DNA of 64,000 nt from Cyclobacteriaceae bacterium (GTDB taxonomy: Bacteria; Bacteroidota; Bacteroidia; Cytophagales; Cyclobacteriaceae). Location: contig JAGQYI010000047.1 in assembly GCA_020436165.1 (NCBI GenBank), positions 1 to 64,000 of the forward strand. The letters are read 5' to 3'. The notes beneath the pieces were generated by a model. The model ran no database searches. It saw nothing but the letters and a program-made list of their open reading frames with translations, and was not told the DNA's origin. Below are positions 27,081 through 36,994 of the stretch, one piece after another. The position numbers and the translations under genes are program-made. Position 1 is the stretch's first letter. Each line of letters starts with the position of its first letter.

Positions 27081-27694
27081 TGGTTAGTGCAGTTAAGTCT
27101 GACAACATTCCTTTAATTCTGGAAGCCGCTCAAAAGCAATTCGCGCGCTATGGTTTCAAGAAGACAACAATGAATGATATTGCTGATGAAATTGGAATGT
27201 CGAAGGCTTCACTTTATTACTACTTTCCCAACAAAGAGGAATTGTTCAAAGAGGTAATAAAGGAAGAACTGGCTGAATTTATCGATAAGATCAATACGAT
27301 CATTTCAACCGGCAAATCTTATATTGATTTGTTGGTTTCGTATGCCGAAATGCGCCACGTGTATTTCCAGAATTTCATAAACCTTGGAAAGCTGAGTTCT
27401 GAAGCATTAAAGAATGTGAAGCCCTTATACACCGAACTTTTCAAGGATTTTAAGAAAGAGGAGGCATTGCTTGCAGAAAGAATGCTTCAGAAAGGGGTGG
27501 ACAATGGAGAACTTGAAGGTTTGGATATCCCTCGCTATGCTGAACTGTATGTCAATATAATTCAAGGCCTTAGAAAAAATGTATTTATGAGTAAAGACCT
27601 GGCCGACTTTACAGATGATGATTATGAAGCTCTGAAAAAGCAATCTATACTAACCGCGAAAATTTTTGGAATTGGTATTAAAACTAAACTATGA
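27080..27694 (+). CDS. TetR-family transcriptional repressor of the efflux operon
   Basis: A 204-residue regulator with an N-terminal helix-turn-helix (residues 14-60: TMNDIADEIGMSKASLYYYFPNKEELF) and an all-helical ligand-binding and dimerisation domain. It overlaps the HlyD gene by 4 nt, so it is the first gene of the tetR-hlyD-emrB-tolC unit. It probably represses the whole operon through the palindrome at 27054-27080 and releases on binding the exported compound. Confidence 0.95.
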   Translation: MVSAVKSDNIPLILEAAQKQFARYGFKKTTMNDIADEIGMSKASLYYYFPNKEELFKEVIKEELAEFIDKINTIISTGKSYIDLLVSYAEMRHVYFQNFINLGKLSSEALKNVKPLYTELFKDFKKEEALLAERMLQKGVDNGELEGLDIPRYAELYVNIIQGLRKNVFMSKDLADFTDDDYEALKKQSILTAKIFGIGIKTKL

Positions 27695-28716
27695 AAATTA
27701 AGGCAAAAAAAATCATGGTACCTGTTCTTGTAATTGTTCTCCTACTAGGAGGCTATAAGGGCATTTCGCTATTTAGGCATTATAATAACTATGAACTAAC
27801 AGATGATGCCCAAATTGATGGAAACATTGTGCCCGTGGTTGCACGGGTAGGTGGTTACATTCACAAGCTTCGGGTAACCGAAAATCAAATGGTCAAGGCT
27901 GGAGATTTGTTGATAGATATAGATAGCGTTGAACTGTATGCAAATTATAAACAAGCTTTGGCCGCTTTGGAAAGTGCTAAAGCCAATTTAGCCGTAGCTC
28001 AGGCTAATGCCACATCAGCTTTGCAGGCTAAAAAAGTGGCAGAAGCCTCGCTTAGCATTCCCAAGACCAATTTGTGGAAGGCAAAAAGCGACTACGACAG
28101 GTACAACGAGTTGTATGAACAAAAACTGGCAACACCTCAGCAAATTGATAATTTTAAGGCAGCCTATGAAACTGCCCAATCGCAATACAATGTTGCCAGG
28201 CAAAAAACGGAATCAGTCAAGCTCCAGTATCAAACAGCGCTTTCGCAGGTAAAAGTTGCTGAAAGCAACGTTTTTCAGGGGCAAACCAATCTGGAGCATG
28301 CAGAGCTGGAGCTTTCGTACGCCAAAGTAACGGCACCCGTAACGGGTACTGTTTCTAAAAACACCTTGCAACCCGGCCAGCTTATTCAGCCTGGCCAGCC
28401 TCTAATGTCGGTGGTGCAGGACCAGAATGTTTGGGTAACTGCTAATTTTAAGGAAACCCAAATGATAGGGATAAAGGAAGGCAACGAGGTGATCATCCAG
28501 GTGGATGCTTATCCCGATCTGAAAGTTACAGGAACAGTACAATCTACCAGTGGGGCCACCGGAGCAAAGTTTTCGCTCATTCCGCCTGATAATGCTTCCG
28601 GAAACTACGTTAAAGTGGTGCAACGCATTCCGGTTCGGATAAAGATCAACCAAACAGATGAAACCCGGAAATTACTCAAGCCGGGCATGAGTGTGTACGT
28701 AGAGGTAAAGAAGTAA
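27691..28716 (+). CDS. HlyD/EmrA-family membrane fusion protein
   Basis: A 341-residue periplasmic adaptor. One N-terminal transmembrane helix (about 7-26) is followed by TDDAQIDGNIVPVVARVGGYIHKL of the lipoyl half-motif, a long coiled-coil hairpin (residues about 85-190), the second lipoyl half (VTAPVTGTVSKNTLQPGQLI) and a beta-barrel domain. It bridges the EmrB-type pump and the TolC-like channel encoded next. Overlaps tetR by 4 nt. Confidence 0.95.
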   Translation: MKIKAKKIMVPVLVIVLLLGGYKGISLFRHYNNYELTDDAQIDGNIVPVVARVGGYIHKLRVTENQMVKAGDLLIDIDSVELYANYKQALAALESAKANLAVAQANATSALQAKKVAEASLSIPKTNLWKAKSDYDRYNELYEQKLATPQQIDNFKAAYETAQSQYNVARQKTESVKLQYQTALSQVKVAESNVFQGQTNLEHAELELSYAKVTAPVTGTVSKNTLQPGQLIQPGQPLMSVVQDQNVWVTANFKETQMIGIKEGNEVIIQVDAYPDLKVTGTVQSTSGATGAKFSLIPPDNASGNYVKVVQRIPVRIKINQTDETRKLLKPGMSVYVEVKK

Positions 28717-28722
28717 TTTTTT

Positions 28723-30300
28723 ATGCCTAAATCCTCCGCACCAAACAAATGGATTGTGGTGGTAACAGTCATTATGGCTGCACTGCTTCAATTGATCGAC
28801 ACCTCCATCGTAAACGTTACGCTTCCGCAAATGATGGGTAACCTAGGCGCTAACCTGGGCGATATAAGCTGGGTGGTAACCGGTTATACCGGGGCAAACG
28901 TTATCATGATAACACTGTCTGGCTGGATGAGCTCCAAGCTTGGACGAAAGAATTACTTTACTGCTTCCATCATACTTTTCACCATTGCTTCTATCTTGTG
29001 CGGTAACTCCACTTCTGTAGGAGAGTTGGTGTTTTTCAGAGTTATTCAGGGAATTGGTGGAGGTGGCTTGCTCGCAACTGCACAGGCAATACTGGTAGAT
29101 ACTTTCCCCAAAGAAGAGCTTGGTAAAGCTAATGCCATTTTCGGTATGGGGGTAATTATTGGCCCCTCCGTTGGCCCAACATTAGGTGGCTACATCACCG
29201 ATAATTTGTCATGGAATTGGGTGTTTTATGTAAATGTACCTGTTGGAATTGCAGCTGCCATTCTTTCGTATCTATTTATTCAGGAATCGGTGCATCGGTT
29301 AAAAACAGGCCGGATGGACTGGCTGGCAATCGCTTTACTGGTAGTTACTATTGGCTCCTTACAGGTAGTTTTGGAAAAGGGTGAGTCCGAAGATTGGTTT
29401 GAAACCCGGTACATCACGTATTTAACTATTGCCTTTATAGTGGCAGGAATCATTTTTGTATGGCGGCAACTGAAAGTAAATGACCCGATACTAAACTTGC
29501 GGCTTCTCAAAAACCGGGAGTTTGCCGTAGGTAGCTTTTTCTCACTGGTACAAGGATTGGGATTATACGCCTCTGTTTTTGTGATACCGGTATTCCTGCA
29601 AAATATGTTGGGTTATACAGCCGAACAAACAGGATTGATTCTTTTACCGGGTAGCCTGGCAGCCGGAATAATGATGCCTATTGTGGCTACCATTATGAAA
29701 CGCACCCGGATTTCACCGGTCGTGCTGGCGGGTATTGGATTTAGCCTGTTTATTGTGTTTGTATGGCAGCTTTCAGGAGTAAACCTGAATACCAGTCCCG
29801 AAGATTTTTTCTGGCCGCTTATTTTGCGGGGAATTGGGCTTGGGTTGCTTTTTATACCGCTTTTAACCATAACAATATACCCGCTGCACCCCAAGGATGT
29901 TCCCCAGGGGACAGCTCTTATGACAACCCTGCGTCAACTGGGCGGGGCATTTGGCATAGCTGCAGCAACCACCTATTTGAGTTATAGAAGTGTTTTTCAT
30001 TACACACGTTTGAGCGAACATATCAATATCTATAACCCAATAGCTTACGATCGCATTAAGGCAGCTACCGGCCTTTTTATTTCCAAGGGAAGCGATATGC
30101 TGACAGCCCAGACACAAGCATTGGCAGCCATTAAAGGAGAAGTATATAAACAGGCGATGCTTTTAACCTTTAACGATGTGTTTTTGGTAGTGGGCGTCTT
30201 TTTTGCCCTTTGCATTCCCATGCTTTTATTATTTATAAAAAGAGAAAAACAACCATCGGCTAAGCAAGAAGAGCAGGCTCTTGAATTAGCAATGGAATAA
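28723..30300 (+). CDS. DHA2-family (EmrB/QacA) MFS efflux pump
   Basis: A 525-residue inner-membrane transporter with about 14 transmembrane helices. It shows the family motifs LIDTSIVNVTLPQMMGNL in helix 1, LGRKNYF after helix 2 and GPSVGPTLGGYITD in helix 5 (antiporter motif C type). It exports hydrophobic drugs or metabolites by proton antiport. It forms the inner-membrane part of a three-component pump with the flanking HlyD and TolC genes, 6 nt and 10 nt away. Confidence 0.96.
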   Translation: MPKSSAPNKWIVVVTVIMAALLQLIDTSIVNVTLPQMMGNLGANLGDISWVVTGYTGANVIMITLSGWMSSKLGRKNYFTASIILFTIASILCGNSTSVGELVFFRVIQGIGGGGLLATAQAILVDTFPKEELGKANAIFGMGVIIGPSVGPTLGGYITDNLSWNWVFYVNVPVGIAAAILSYLFIQESVHRLKTGRMDWLAIALLVVTIGSLQVVLEKGESEDWFETRYITYLTIAFIVAGIIFVWRQLKVNDPILNLRLLKNREFAVGSFFSLVQGLGLYASVFVIPVFLQNMLGYTAEQTGLILLPGSLAAGIMMPIVATIMKRTRISPVVLAGIGFSLFIVFVWQLSGVNLNTSPEDFFWPLILRGIGLGLLFIPLLTITIYPLHPKDVPQGTALMTTLRQLGGAFGIAAATTYLSYRSVFHYTRLSEHINIYNPIAYDRIKAATGLFISKGSDMLTAQTQALAAIKGEVYKQAMLLTFNDVFLVVGVFFALCIPMLLLFIKREKQPSAKQEEQALELAME

Positions 30301-30310
30301 AGAGTATACT

Positions 30311-31660
30311 ATGAAACGAACTATTGTCTTTCTGTTTATTTTGACCAGTCTGAGCGGATTGGCACAGGAAAAAGAGTACACACTTCAGCAGTGTATCGAT
30401 CAGGCGCTCGATACAAATGCAAAAGTTAAAAATGCGACCATCGATCTTGGCATTGTGGAGAACGATACCAAAGAGCTTAAGTCTAAGGTATTGCCGCATG
30501 TTGAAGCCGATGCCAACCTGATGCATAACTTTAACATTCAAAAAATTGTACTGGAAAACGGGGCTATTCCGGCATTTACAGACCCTACCATTCCTTCAGG
30601 AGAAGTAATTGCATTTCAGTTACAGTTGAAGAACTCACTTACGGCTTCACTGAACGCCTCTCAGGTGATATTCGATAAGTCCTTGTTTGAATCGTTTAAG
30701 GCAACCGATCTTAAAAAGGAGTTGGGTGACCAAAGCCTGGAAAAGGAAAAAATCGATGTGGTGGTTGGCGTAACCAAAGCCTACTACAGTGTTTTAATAA
30801 GCCAACAGCAGTTGGAGTTTTTGGAAAGCAATCTCGATCGGATTGAAACGGTTTATGCCGATGCCGAAGCCAAACTAAAAAGCGGGTTGGTGCGCCCCAT
30901 AGATGTAAATCGAATTGAGGTGGCTCTCAACAATATTAAAGACGAAGAGCAAACTGCGCAGCAAAATGTAGCTTTAAGCAAAGCAGCGCTTGGCTACCTC
31001 ATGCATAATAATGCCCCGGACAATATTCAATTATCCGGTACGCTGGATGAATCGGTTTTGTATGAGCAAGGGGGAGATGACAATGCGGTAAATTATTCGG
31101 ACCGGGTAGAATACAATATGCTTGAAACACAGCAGAAGCTCAATGAGCAAAGCCTTTTGATCCATAAGGGCATGTTCTATCCAAGATTATCGGCATTTGC
31201 CACAACGGGCGTGAACCCGGCTGCGACCAATCTTGGAGATATCTTTCAAAGCGACCGGTACTTCAACTATTCGTATGTTGGCTTACGCTTGCAAGTGCCC
31301 ATTTTCAATGGAATGGAAAAGACCTATCAGTCGGGCACGCTGAAACTTCAGAAAGAAAAGATCCAGAACAATTTGGACGAAGCGCAGCAGTTTATCGACA
31401 ACCAGGTAGAGCAGGCGGATATTCGGTTCAACAAAAGTTTGCAGTCGATAAAGTTACAGAAGCGAAATCTGGAGCTGGCAGAAGAAAATGTTAAAAGTAT
31501 CAAGTTTGAGAATGAGCATGGAGTTGCCAATACTATTGAGGTTGTAGATGCAGAAACGGACCTTCGGTTGGCTCAAAACAAATATTATAATGCGCTTTAT
31601 CAGGCGGTTACGGCTAAAATTGATTTGGAAAAGGCAAAAGGAGCTATCCGAAATTACTAG
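30311..31660 (+). CDS. TolC-family outer-membrane efflux protein
   Basis: A 449-residue outer-membrane factor with signal peptide (MKRTIVFLFILTSLSGLAQ). It carries two internal repeats of the OEP domain, starting YTLQQCIDQALDTNAKVKNA and again after about residue 270. The C-terminus ends in the helix NTIEVVDAETDLRLAQNKYY of the channel tunnel. It completes the efflux operon. Convergent with pcm, 1 nt apart, and no terminator is visible between them. Confidence 0.95.
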   Translation: MKRTIVFLFILTSLSGLAQEKEYTLQQCIDQALDTNAKVKNATIDLGIVENDTKELKSKVLPHVEADANLMHNFNIQKIVLENGAIPAFTDPTIPSGEVIAFQLQLKNSLTASLNASQVIFDKSLFESFKATDLKKELGDQSLEKEKIDVVVGVTKAYYSVLISQQQLEFLESNLDRIETVYADAEAKLKSGLVRPIDVNRIEVALNNIKDEEQTAQQNVALSKAALGYLMHNNAPDNIQLSGTLDESVLYEQGGDDNAVNYSDRVEYNMLETQQKLNEQSLLIHKGMFYPRLSAFATTGVNPAATNLGDIFQSDRYFNYSYVGLRLQVPIFNGMEKTYQSGTLKLQKEKIQNNLDEAQQFIDNQVEQADIRFNKSLQSIKLQKRNLELAEENVKSIKFENEHGVANTIEVVDAETDLRLAQNKYYNALYQAVTAKIDLEKAKGAIRNY

Positions 31661-31661
31661 G

Positions 31662-32312
31662 CTACTTATTCCAGCCTTGTTTGCCCAACAAAGGAACAAA
31701 GGCAAAATAATCAAACTCTTCAGTTTGGTATTCTTTATCGGAGATACGCGTAATGCGCAGCATTTTCTGCTTGGCCGTATCGCCCACAGGAATGATAAGT
31801 CTTCCGCCTATGGCAAGTTGCTCTTTAAGCGCATCCGGCACTACCGGAGCGCCAGCAGTAACCAAAATGCCGTTGAATGGAGCATGTAAGGGCCAGCCCA
31901 GCGATCCGTCTCCATGCTTCATTATGGGTCGGTAGCCCATTTCAGGCAGCTTCTTTTTGGTTCGATCGTACAGCACCTTATTATATTCCATACTAAAGAG
32001 CTTTACCCCCAACTCCAGTAGAATAATGGCCTGGTAGCCAGAACCCGTACCAATTTCCAGCACCTTATCTCCCGGTTTCGGGTCCAGTAGTTCAGTTTGA
32101 AAGGCAACGGTGTAAGGTTGTGAAATGGTCTGGCCTTCTCCAATCGGAAAGGCCTTATCCTGGTAGGCATGCTCAATAAACGCGTTGTCGAAGAAAAAAT
32201 GACGGGGTACTTTGCCAATGGCATCCAGCACTTTTTGATTTTTGATGCCTTTTTCGATAATAATTCTGACCAGTTTTTTACGTAGCCCCCGTGCTTTGTA
32301 GCTGTCCTCCAT
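31662..32312 (-). CDS. pcm: protein-L-isoaspartate O-methyltransferase
   Basis: A 216-residue PIMT from the ATG at 32312 (MEDSYKARGLRKKLV); the frame extends 9 residues further without conservation. It shows VPRHFFFDNAFIEHAYQDKAFPIGEGQTISQPYTVA, the hallmark substrate loop, and the SAM-binding motif LEIGTGSGYQAIIL. It methylates isoaspartyl residues in damaged proteins to allow their repair. Divergent from ribE. Confidence 0.95.
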   Translation of the reverse strand: MEDSYKARGLRKKLVRIIIEKGIKNQKVLDAIGKVPRHFFFDNAFIEHAYQDKAFPIGEGQTISQPYTVAFQTELLDPKPGDKVLEIGTGSGYQAIILLELGVKLFSMEYNKVLYDRTKKKLPEMGYRPIMKHGDGSLGWPLHAPFNGILVTAGAPVVPDALKEQLAIGGRLIIPVGDTAKQKMLRITRISDKEYQTEEFDYFAFVPLLGKQGWNK

Positions 32313-32362
32313 AAGTATGTGCGAAGATAAAACAACCACGCAAATCGTACCGATTTATGCAC

Positions 32363-32370
32363 TAACTTTG
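32363..32370 (+). promoter_or_regulatory. candidate -7 element for ribE
   Basis: TAACTTTG matches TAnnTTTG, 16 nt upstream of the ribE ATG. No TTTG lies at the standard spacing, so this rests on one box. No FMN-riboswitch-like structure fits in the short leader. Confidence 0.4.
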
Positions 32371-32386
32371 ACAAAAAAACAGGCAA

Positions 32387-32977
32387 ATGTTTACAGGTAT
32401 TATTGAATCCATGGGGACCGTTTCGACCATTGAAACAGATGGGGGCAACGTTCATTTTTACATTCGTTCCAAAATCACACCTGAATTAAAGGTGGACCAG
32501 AGTGTGGCGCACAACGGGGTTTGCCTTACCGTAGTGCGTATTGATAAAGATGTGTATAAGGTAACTGCCATTCAGGAAACATTGGATAAATCGAACCTTG
32601 GCAAGCTAAAGCCGGGGGATAAGGTAAACCTGGAGCGAAGCATGGCTTCGCACGGCCGTTTTGACGGCCACGTTGTGCAAGGGCATGTGGATAAGGTAGC
32701 TATTTGTCAGAATGTAAAAGAAGAAGATGGAAGCTATGTCTTTCGATTTGAGGTGCCGGGTGGTACCGATCTTATTGTGGAGAAGGGCTCTATCAGCATC
32801 AATGGCATTAGCCTTACCTGTTTCAATGTTACCGATTCCAGCTTTGAGGTAGCTATTATTCCGTTTACCTACGAACATACCAACATTTGCGATGTTAAAT
32901 CGGGTAGTACAGTTAACCTTGAGTTTGATATTTTGGGCAAGTACGTGCAAAAAATGATGGCTTCACGATTGGGGTAG
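32387..32977 (+). CDS. ribE: riboflavin synthase, alpha subunit
   Basis: A 196-residue protein made of two lumazine-binding repeats. It starts with the invariant MFTGIIESMGTV and has GRFDGHVVQGHVDKVA at the start of the second half, with CLTVV/SLTCFNV motifs in each repeat. It dismutates two lumazine molecules to riboflavin. It overlaps the convergent PAP2 gene by 15 nt. Confidence 0.97.
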   Translation: MFTGIIESMGTVSTIETDGGNVHFYIRSKITPELKVDQSVAHNGVCLTVVRIDKDVYKVTAIQETLDKSNLGKLKPGDKVNLERSMASHGRFDGHVVQGHVDKVAICQNVKEEDGSYVFRFEVPGGTDLIVEKGSISINGISLTCFNVTDSSFEVAIIPFTYEHTNICDVKSGSTVNLEFDILGKYVQKMMASRLG

Positions 32978-33535
32978 CCAATCAGGGCGTAGCTTTTTGG
33001 CCAGCCAATAAATAAAATGCGCAATTGCTGTTCCCAGAAGAGCTCCGCAAATTACGTCTCCCGGGTAATGCACTCCCAGGTAAATCCGTGTAAAACTAAA
33101 AATGGCTGCCCAGGCAAAGAAAATACTAATCCAGCCGAACTGCTTTCGCAGTGTGAGCCACAAAATGGTGGCCACGCCAAATGAATTGGTCGCATGCGAA
33201 GAAACAAAGCTATATAACCCGCCTTTATACTCATTTACAATATGGATGAGTCCTTCCAGGTGAGGTTCATGCGTTGGGCGTAAACGGCCCACCAACGGCT
33301 TTAACAGAGCAGAGGATAGCTGATCTCCCAAAGTGACAACCAAAGCCACGAGTAGCAAAACAAACGCTCCTTTCCACCGGAACTTGTAAATAATAAGCCC
33401 AATCACCACAAGGAAGAAAGGAACATATATTTTCCCATTGGTTAACGTAAACATCAATGCATCCAGCCAGGGCGTGTGCAGGCTGTTAAAGAATAACAGT
33501 AGATTTTCGTCCAGAGAGAGGAGTTGTTCAATCAT
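32963..33535 (-). CDS. PAP2-family membrane phosphatase
   Basis: A 190-residue integral membrane protein with about five transmembrane helices. The three-part acid phosphatase signature is visible: K-PLVGRL-RP, SSHATNSFG (usual PSGH replaced by SSHA), and RIYLGVHYPGD with catalytic His and Asp. It dephosphorylates lipid phosphates such as undecaprenyl pyrophosphate at the periplasmic face. The replacement in the second motif is common in Bacteroidota and does not imply inactivity. Confidence 0.92.
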   Translation of the reverse strand: MIEQLLSLDENLLLFFNSLHTPWLDALMFTLTNGKIYVPFFLVVIGLIIYKFRWKGAFVLLLVALVVTLGDQLSSALLKPLVGRLRPTHEPHLEGLIHIVNEYKGGLYSFVSSHATNSFGVATILWLTLRKQFGWISIFFAWAAIFSFTRIYLGVHYPGDVICGALLGTAIAHFIYWLAKKLRPDWLPQS

Positions 33536-33678
33536 GTGGTGTAAAAATATCTGAAGTTAGTATTCTCACCAATAGTATTTTGACATACATCGGTTTTTAT
33601 AAAATTATAATGACTCTTATCGCGAATGCTATTAGTATTATAAAATGTATATTTATCTTAAAATTTCATTAATTCAAA

Positions 33679-34101
33679 TTGAGCAGCAGACTATTATATT
33701 TTCTATATAAGTACATCTCCCTTGTTTTTATACTCGTTACTTTCGCAGGATTATTTTTTAAATTTCTGATATCTGGAATAGATATGGAACTACTTCCTGG
33801 AGCTGTCGCTCTATCAATTGCCTTACTCTCACATTTTATTTTTTCAAAAAACGTGATTCTAGTTATGGCAAGTGAGGAAGGATTGGCTTTTGGTGATGAA
33901 AATTTAATAAAGTGGGGAGAGCTGTCTAGAGTATTCTTTTGGCCATCTTTATTGATTTATATTGCTATAAAGCGAGATGGTTCTTTTTTCTTTTTTCCCA
34001 TTGAGTCGCCATTTAAAAAGGTAGGAGTTAATGAAAGTTTAAGTGAAAAAATTGCTAATTTCAAAATCAGGAAAAAACGCGGCATGTACAAGGACGCCTA
34101 A
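33679..34101 (+). CDS. hypothetical membrane protein
   Basis: A 140-residue protein starting at TTG (33679), with two transmembrane helices (about 12-32 and 40-62). They are followed by a small soluble beta-rich domain (VMASEEGLAFGDENLIKWGELSRVFFW) that looks like the membrane-adjacent PH-like units of small bacterial proteins. No ATG upstream of the first helix exists in frame. AT-rich, with a poorly conserved look. Function unknown. Confidence 0.6.
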   Translation: MSSRLLYFLYKYISLVFILVTFAGLFFKFLISGIDMELLPGAVALSIALLSHFIFSKNVILVMASEEGLAFGDENLIKWGELSRVFFWPSLLIYIAIKRDGSFFFFPIESPFKKVGVNESLSEKIANFKIRKKRGMYKDA

Positions 34102-34228
34102 ATCAAAACTTCTGGAGTCACCAAAATATATTCTAAATTTCGTTCCTTCTATTAATCCCCCTATCTTTAAGCGCTTGTTAGGTAAGCAATCATTCCTTCA
34201 ACCGGATGTAACCTAAAAAACGTTTTTA

Positions 34229-35314
34229 ATGCAAGCATTTTCCAATTTGTTTACTGCAAAGAGCGGCCTTCCGTACGAAGCTATAGGATACTATGTATTG
34301 GCAGTTCTAGCCGTGTTTTCCGTACTCTTTATTATTTACCTTATTGCCAAACGCATTTTGGTAAAGCTGGCTTCAAGACCTGGGAATGAGCTTTTTCAGC
34401 GGCTGATTGGAAATTTGCGTGTGCCTGTACTGTTGCTATTGGGTGTATTGGCCTTATGGCTCCCCTTATCGTTTACATCTGTTCCGGAAGTGGTTTCGCA
34501 CGTGGCAGGCAAAATACTTTCCATACTTTTTATTTCCGTTGTGGCGCTCATGGCAATCAGGGTGGTGCACCTCATTAAATACCTCGTTTTAAAGCGTTAC
34601 GACATTGACCAAAAAGATAACCTGAGAGCACGAAAAATTTACACGCAATTCAGAATACTGGAACGGGTAATGATCTTTATTATCATACTGGTGGGTATTT
34701 CATTGGCATTGATGACGTTTAGCGAGATTCGTAAGATAGGTGTAAGCATTATTGCCTCGGCCGGTGTTACGGGTATTATTGTTGGGCTGGCCGCTCAGAA
34801 AATTATAGGAGGAGTTCTGGCAGGTATTCAAATTGCCATAACCCAGCCCATTACCATTGATGATGTAGTGGTGGTTGAAAATGAATGGGGGAGAATAGAA
34901 GAAATTAATTTGACATACGTGGTAGTGAAGATATGGGACGAGCGCAGGCTGGTACTTCCTACTACCTATTTTATTGAAAAACCTTTTCAGAACTGGACGA
35001 AGAGCAGTTCTGAGATTCTGGGAACGGTGTTTATATATACCGATTATAAGGTGCCCATAGATTATTTACGTAAAGAATTGACACGCTTACTGGAGGGCTC
35101 TAAGCTTTGGGACAGAAAGGTAAATGTGCTACAGGTGACCAACGCCACCGAAAAAACTGTTGAAGTTCGCGCTCTTATGAGTGCGGTAGATTCAGGCACT
35201 GCCTGGGATTTACGTGTATATGTGCGAGAGCACCTAATTAAATTTTTGCAGGAGAATTATCCTGAAAGCCTGCCTCGTTCGCGGGTGGTGATAGAAGAAA
35301 TGGGAAAGAAATAG
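34229..35314 (+). CDS. mechanosensitive ion channel of the MscS family
   Basis: A 361-residue protein with about five transmembrane helices. The last forms the pore-lining TM3: SIIASAGVTGIIVGLAAQKIIGGVLAGIQIAITQPI is the MscS pore and hinge. A cytoplasmic beta domain (DDVVVVENEWGRIEEINLTYVVVKIWDERRLVLPTTYF) and an alpha/beta domain with a basic C-terminus follow. It relieves turgor during osmotic downshock. It appears monocistronic. Confidence 0.95.
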   Translation: MQAFSNLFTAKSGLPYEAIGYYVLAVLAVFSVLFIIYLIAKRILVKLASRPGNELFQRLIGNLRVPVLLLLGVLALWLPLSFTSVPEVVSHVAGKILSILFISVVALMAIRVVHLIKYLVLKRYDIDQKDNLRARKIYTQFRILERVMIFIIILVGISLALMTFSEIRKIGVSIIASAGVTGIIVGLAAQKIIGGVLAGIQIAITQPITIDDVVVVENEWGRIEEINLTYVVVKIWDERRLVLPTTYFIEKPFQNWTKSSSEILGTVFIYTDYKVPIDYLRKELTRLLEGSKLWDRKVNVLQVTNATEKTVEVRALMSAVDSGTAWDLRVYVREHLIKFLQENYPESLPRSRVVIEEMGKK

Positions 35315-35378
35315 CTTCAGGTTTACAATTATCTTATCAGAACCAGATAATCAAAAATATCTGCTTATAGACGAATAT

Positions 35379-36935
35379 TTAGTTTCCTTTTCGGGGATAG
35401 TCAAACTTAATTCTAACTCCCTTATCATTAAGCTCTTTTAAAGCCATCTTGAAACGTTCGTAGGGCAAACCGTACATTATTGTTTGGTTATGATCTAGAT
35501 AGATGAACTTCAAATTGGTAAGATTTCGTATTTCGTATGGAAACTCTGTTATTAAATTATCGGATAGATTGAGCTCTTTTAATTGCGTAAGTTTTGCAAC
35601 AGATTCCGGGAATTCTGTAATATGGTTATTGTACAGGTGCAGGTATTCCAGATTTTTTAACCGGGAAAGGTTAGGAACAGCACGTAACTGATTATGATGG
35701 GCATAGAGTTCTTTTAGTTGTAACATACTTCCGAGGGTATCCGGTAGTACCTTAAGTTTGTTGTATGACAGGAATAGAATCTCCAACTTACTTAGCTGCC
35801 CAATCTTATCGCTTATCTCCGTTATCTGATTATGGTAAATATCAAGCCACAACAAGTTTTTTAAACCATATATCTCATCTGGAACAGACGTCAACCTGTT
35901 TTTATAAACCATTAAGTTTTCAAGTTTGTGCAGATCACCAATTTCAGGAGGTATAGAAGTTAACCAGTTTTCCGGCAGAATTAGTTTTTTAAGGTTTTGC
36001 AGCTGGTCTATTTCAGGGGGGATATAAATAAGCCCACATTTGTGAAGCGTCAACTTTTCGAGGCTGTCTAGGCCTACCAAGTAGCGAGGATCAAGAAAGA
36101 CAGGGTTGCCACTTAACTCAAGCTCTTTCAGGTTATGAAGTTTCTCGAGACCTTTTAAAGAGGTTATTGAATTATTATTCAGGTAAAGTTCTGTCAGGTT
36201 TTTGAGCTTATACAGTTTTTTGGGTAGCTCAGTTAACTCGTTATTACTTAGATTTAGATACTCAATCTTTTTGAGCTTGTGTAGCTTTACTTTACATCCA
36301 TTAGCACCTAGTAGATTATCATTAAGTTTTAAAGCTTTAAGTTCTTTTAGGTTCTTTAGCTTTTTGGGAGTAGTAGTTAATTTATTGTTGCTTAGATCAA
36401 GAAAAGTGATGGTCTCGTTTTTGGGAATCGGGAGTTTTGAGTCAATGAGTTCATTTTGCGAGAGAACTAGTGTATCTAGTTTGGGTAACTCAAATATACC
36501 TTTGTCGATATAAGTTATTTCTGTTTTGGCATAAACGAGTTTTACAAGATTTTTGTATGCATAGACCTGTTCAGGAATTGACTTGCAAGGAACATCTCTG
36601 ATTATGAGCCGACTGCTATCCTTATAATTCACATGAGAGAGAAGAGAATCATATTTTATTAGGCTAAGCGAGTCATTTTTTGCTTGCTCCAACCTCATTT
36701 TCTTCATAAAGTCTTCATGCTGAGCCAACCATGCTTTGTTTGAATCTTTTTCTTTCGCATTAAACTGAGTTATTCGTTCTTCCCGTCTTCGTAGTGAGTC
36801 TTCCCACAGGTACCTCTGTTTGGCCGAAATGGAATCCAATTGATGCATTCGTTCTTTGTTTAGCTTAAGCTTCTGAGCAAATAATGATGTATTACAGAAA
36901 GCCAGACCGATGAAAAAGAATGGAAAATATCTCAT
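35379..36935 (-). CDS. secreted leucine-rich repeat protein
   Basis: A 518-residue protein with signal peptide (MRYFPFFFIGLAFCNTSLFA). A charged helical segment (residues 20-100) is followed by about 15 LRRs of 23 residues from residue 115 to 495, with repeats such as LTELPKKLYKLKNLTELYLNNNSI. There is no transmembrane segment after the signal and no T9SS tail or lipobox, so it is probably periplasmic. LRRs mediate protein contact; the partner is unknown. Divergent from the 310-residue gene. Confidence 0.9.
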   Translation of the reverse strand: MRYFPFFFIGLAFCNTSLFAQKLKLNKERMHQLDSISAKQRYLWEDSLRRREERITQFNAKEKDSNKAWLAQHEDFMKKMRLEQAKNDSLSLIKYDSLLSHVNYKDSSRLIIRDVPCKSIPEQVYAYKNLVKLVYAKTEITYIDKGIFELPKLDTLVLSQNELIDSKLPIPKNETITFLDLSNNKLTTTPKKLKNLKELKALKLNDNLLGANGCKVKLHKLKKIEYLNLSNNELTELPKKLYKLKNLTELYLNNNSITSLKGLEKLHNLKELELSGNPVFLDPRYLVGLDSLEKLTLHKCGLIYIPPEIDQLQNLKKLILPENWLTSIPPEIGDLHKLENLMVYKNRLTSVPDEIYGLKNLLWLDIYHNQITEISDKIGQLSKLEILFLSYNKLKVLPDTLGSMLQLKELYAHHNQLRAVPNLSRLKNLEYLHLYNNHITEFPESVAKLTQLKELNLSDNLITEFPYEIRNLTNLKFIYLDHNQTIMYGLPYERFKMALKELNDKGVRIKFDYPRKGN

Positions 36936-36972
36936 TTACATAAATATAAAGCAATATAACTAATTTTTTAGT

Positions 36973-36987
36973 TTACAATAGTTGTAA
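36973..36987. promoter_or_regulatory. 15-bp palindrome in the LRR/hypothetical divergent region
   Basis: TTACAA-TAG-TTGTAA is a perfect inverted repeat. It lies 7 nt from a second palindrome at 36995-37013, between two divergent genes (starts at 36935 and 37099). Operator-like in size. Confidence 0.35.
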
Positions 36988-36994
36988 GGACGTG

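Noticed and set aside
34102-34228. Small RNA or gene between the 140-residue protein and MscS
   Set aside because: No stable hairpin, no coding frame; only a weak TATCTTTA box.
35328-35351. ATTATCT/AGATAAT hairpin after the MscS gene as terminator
   Set aside because: The stem is AT-only, 7 bp, and has no T-run on either strand.
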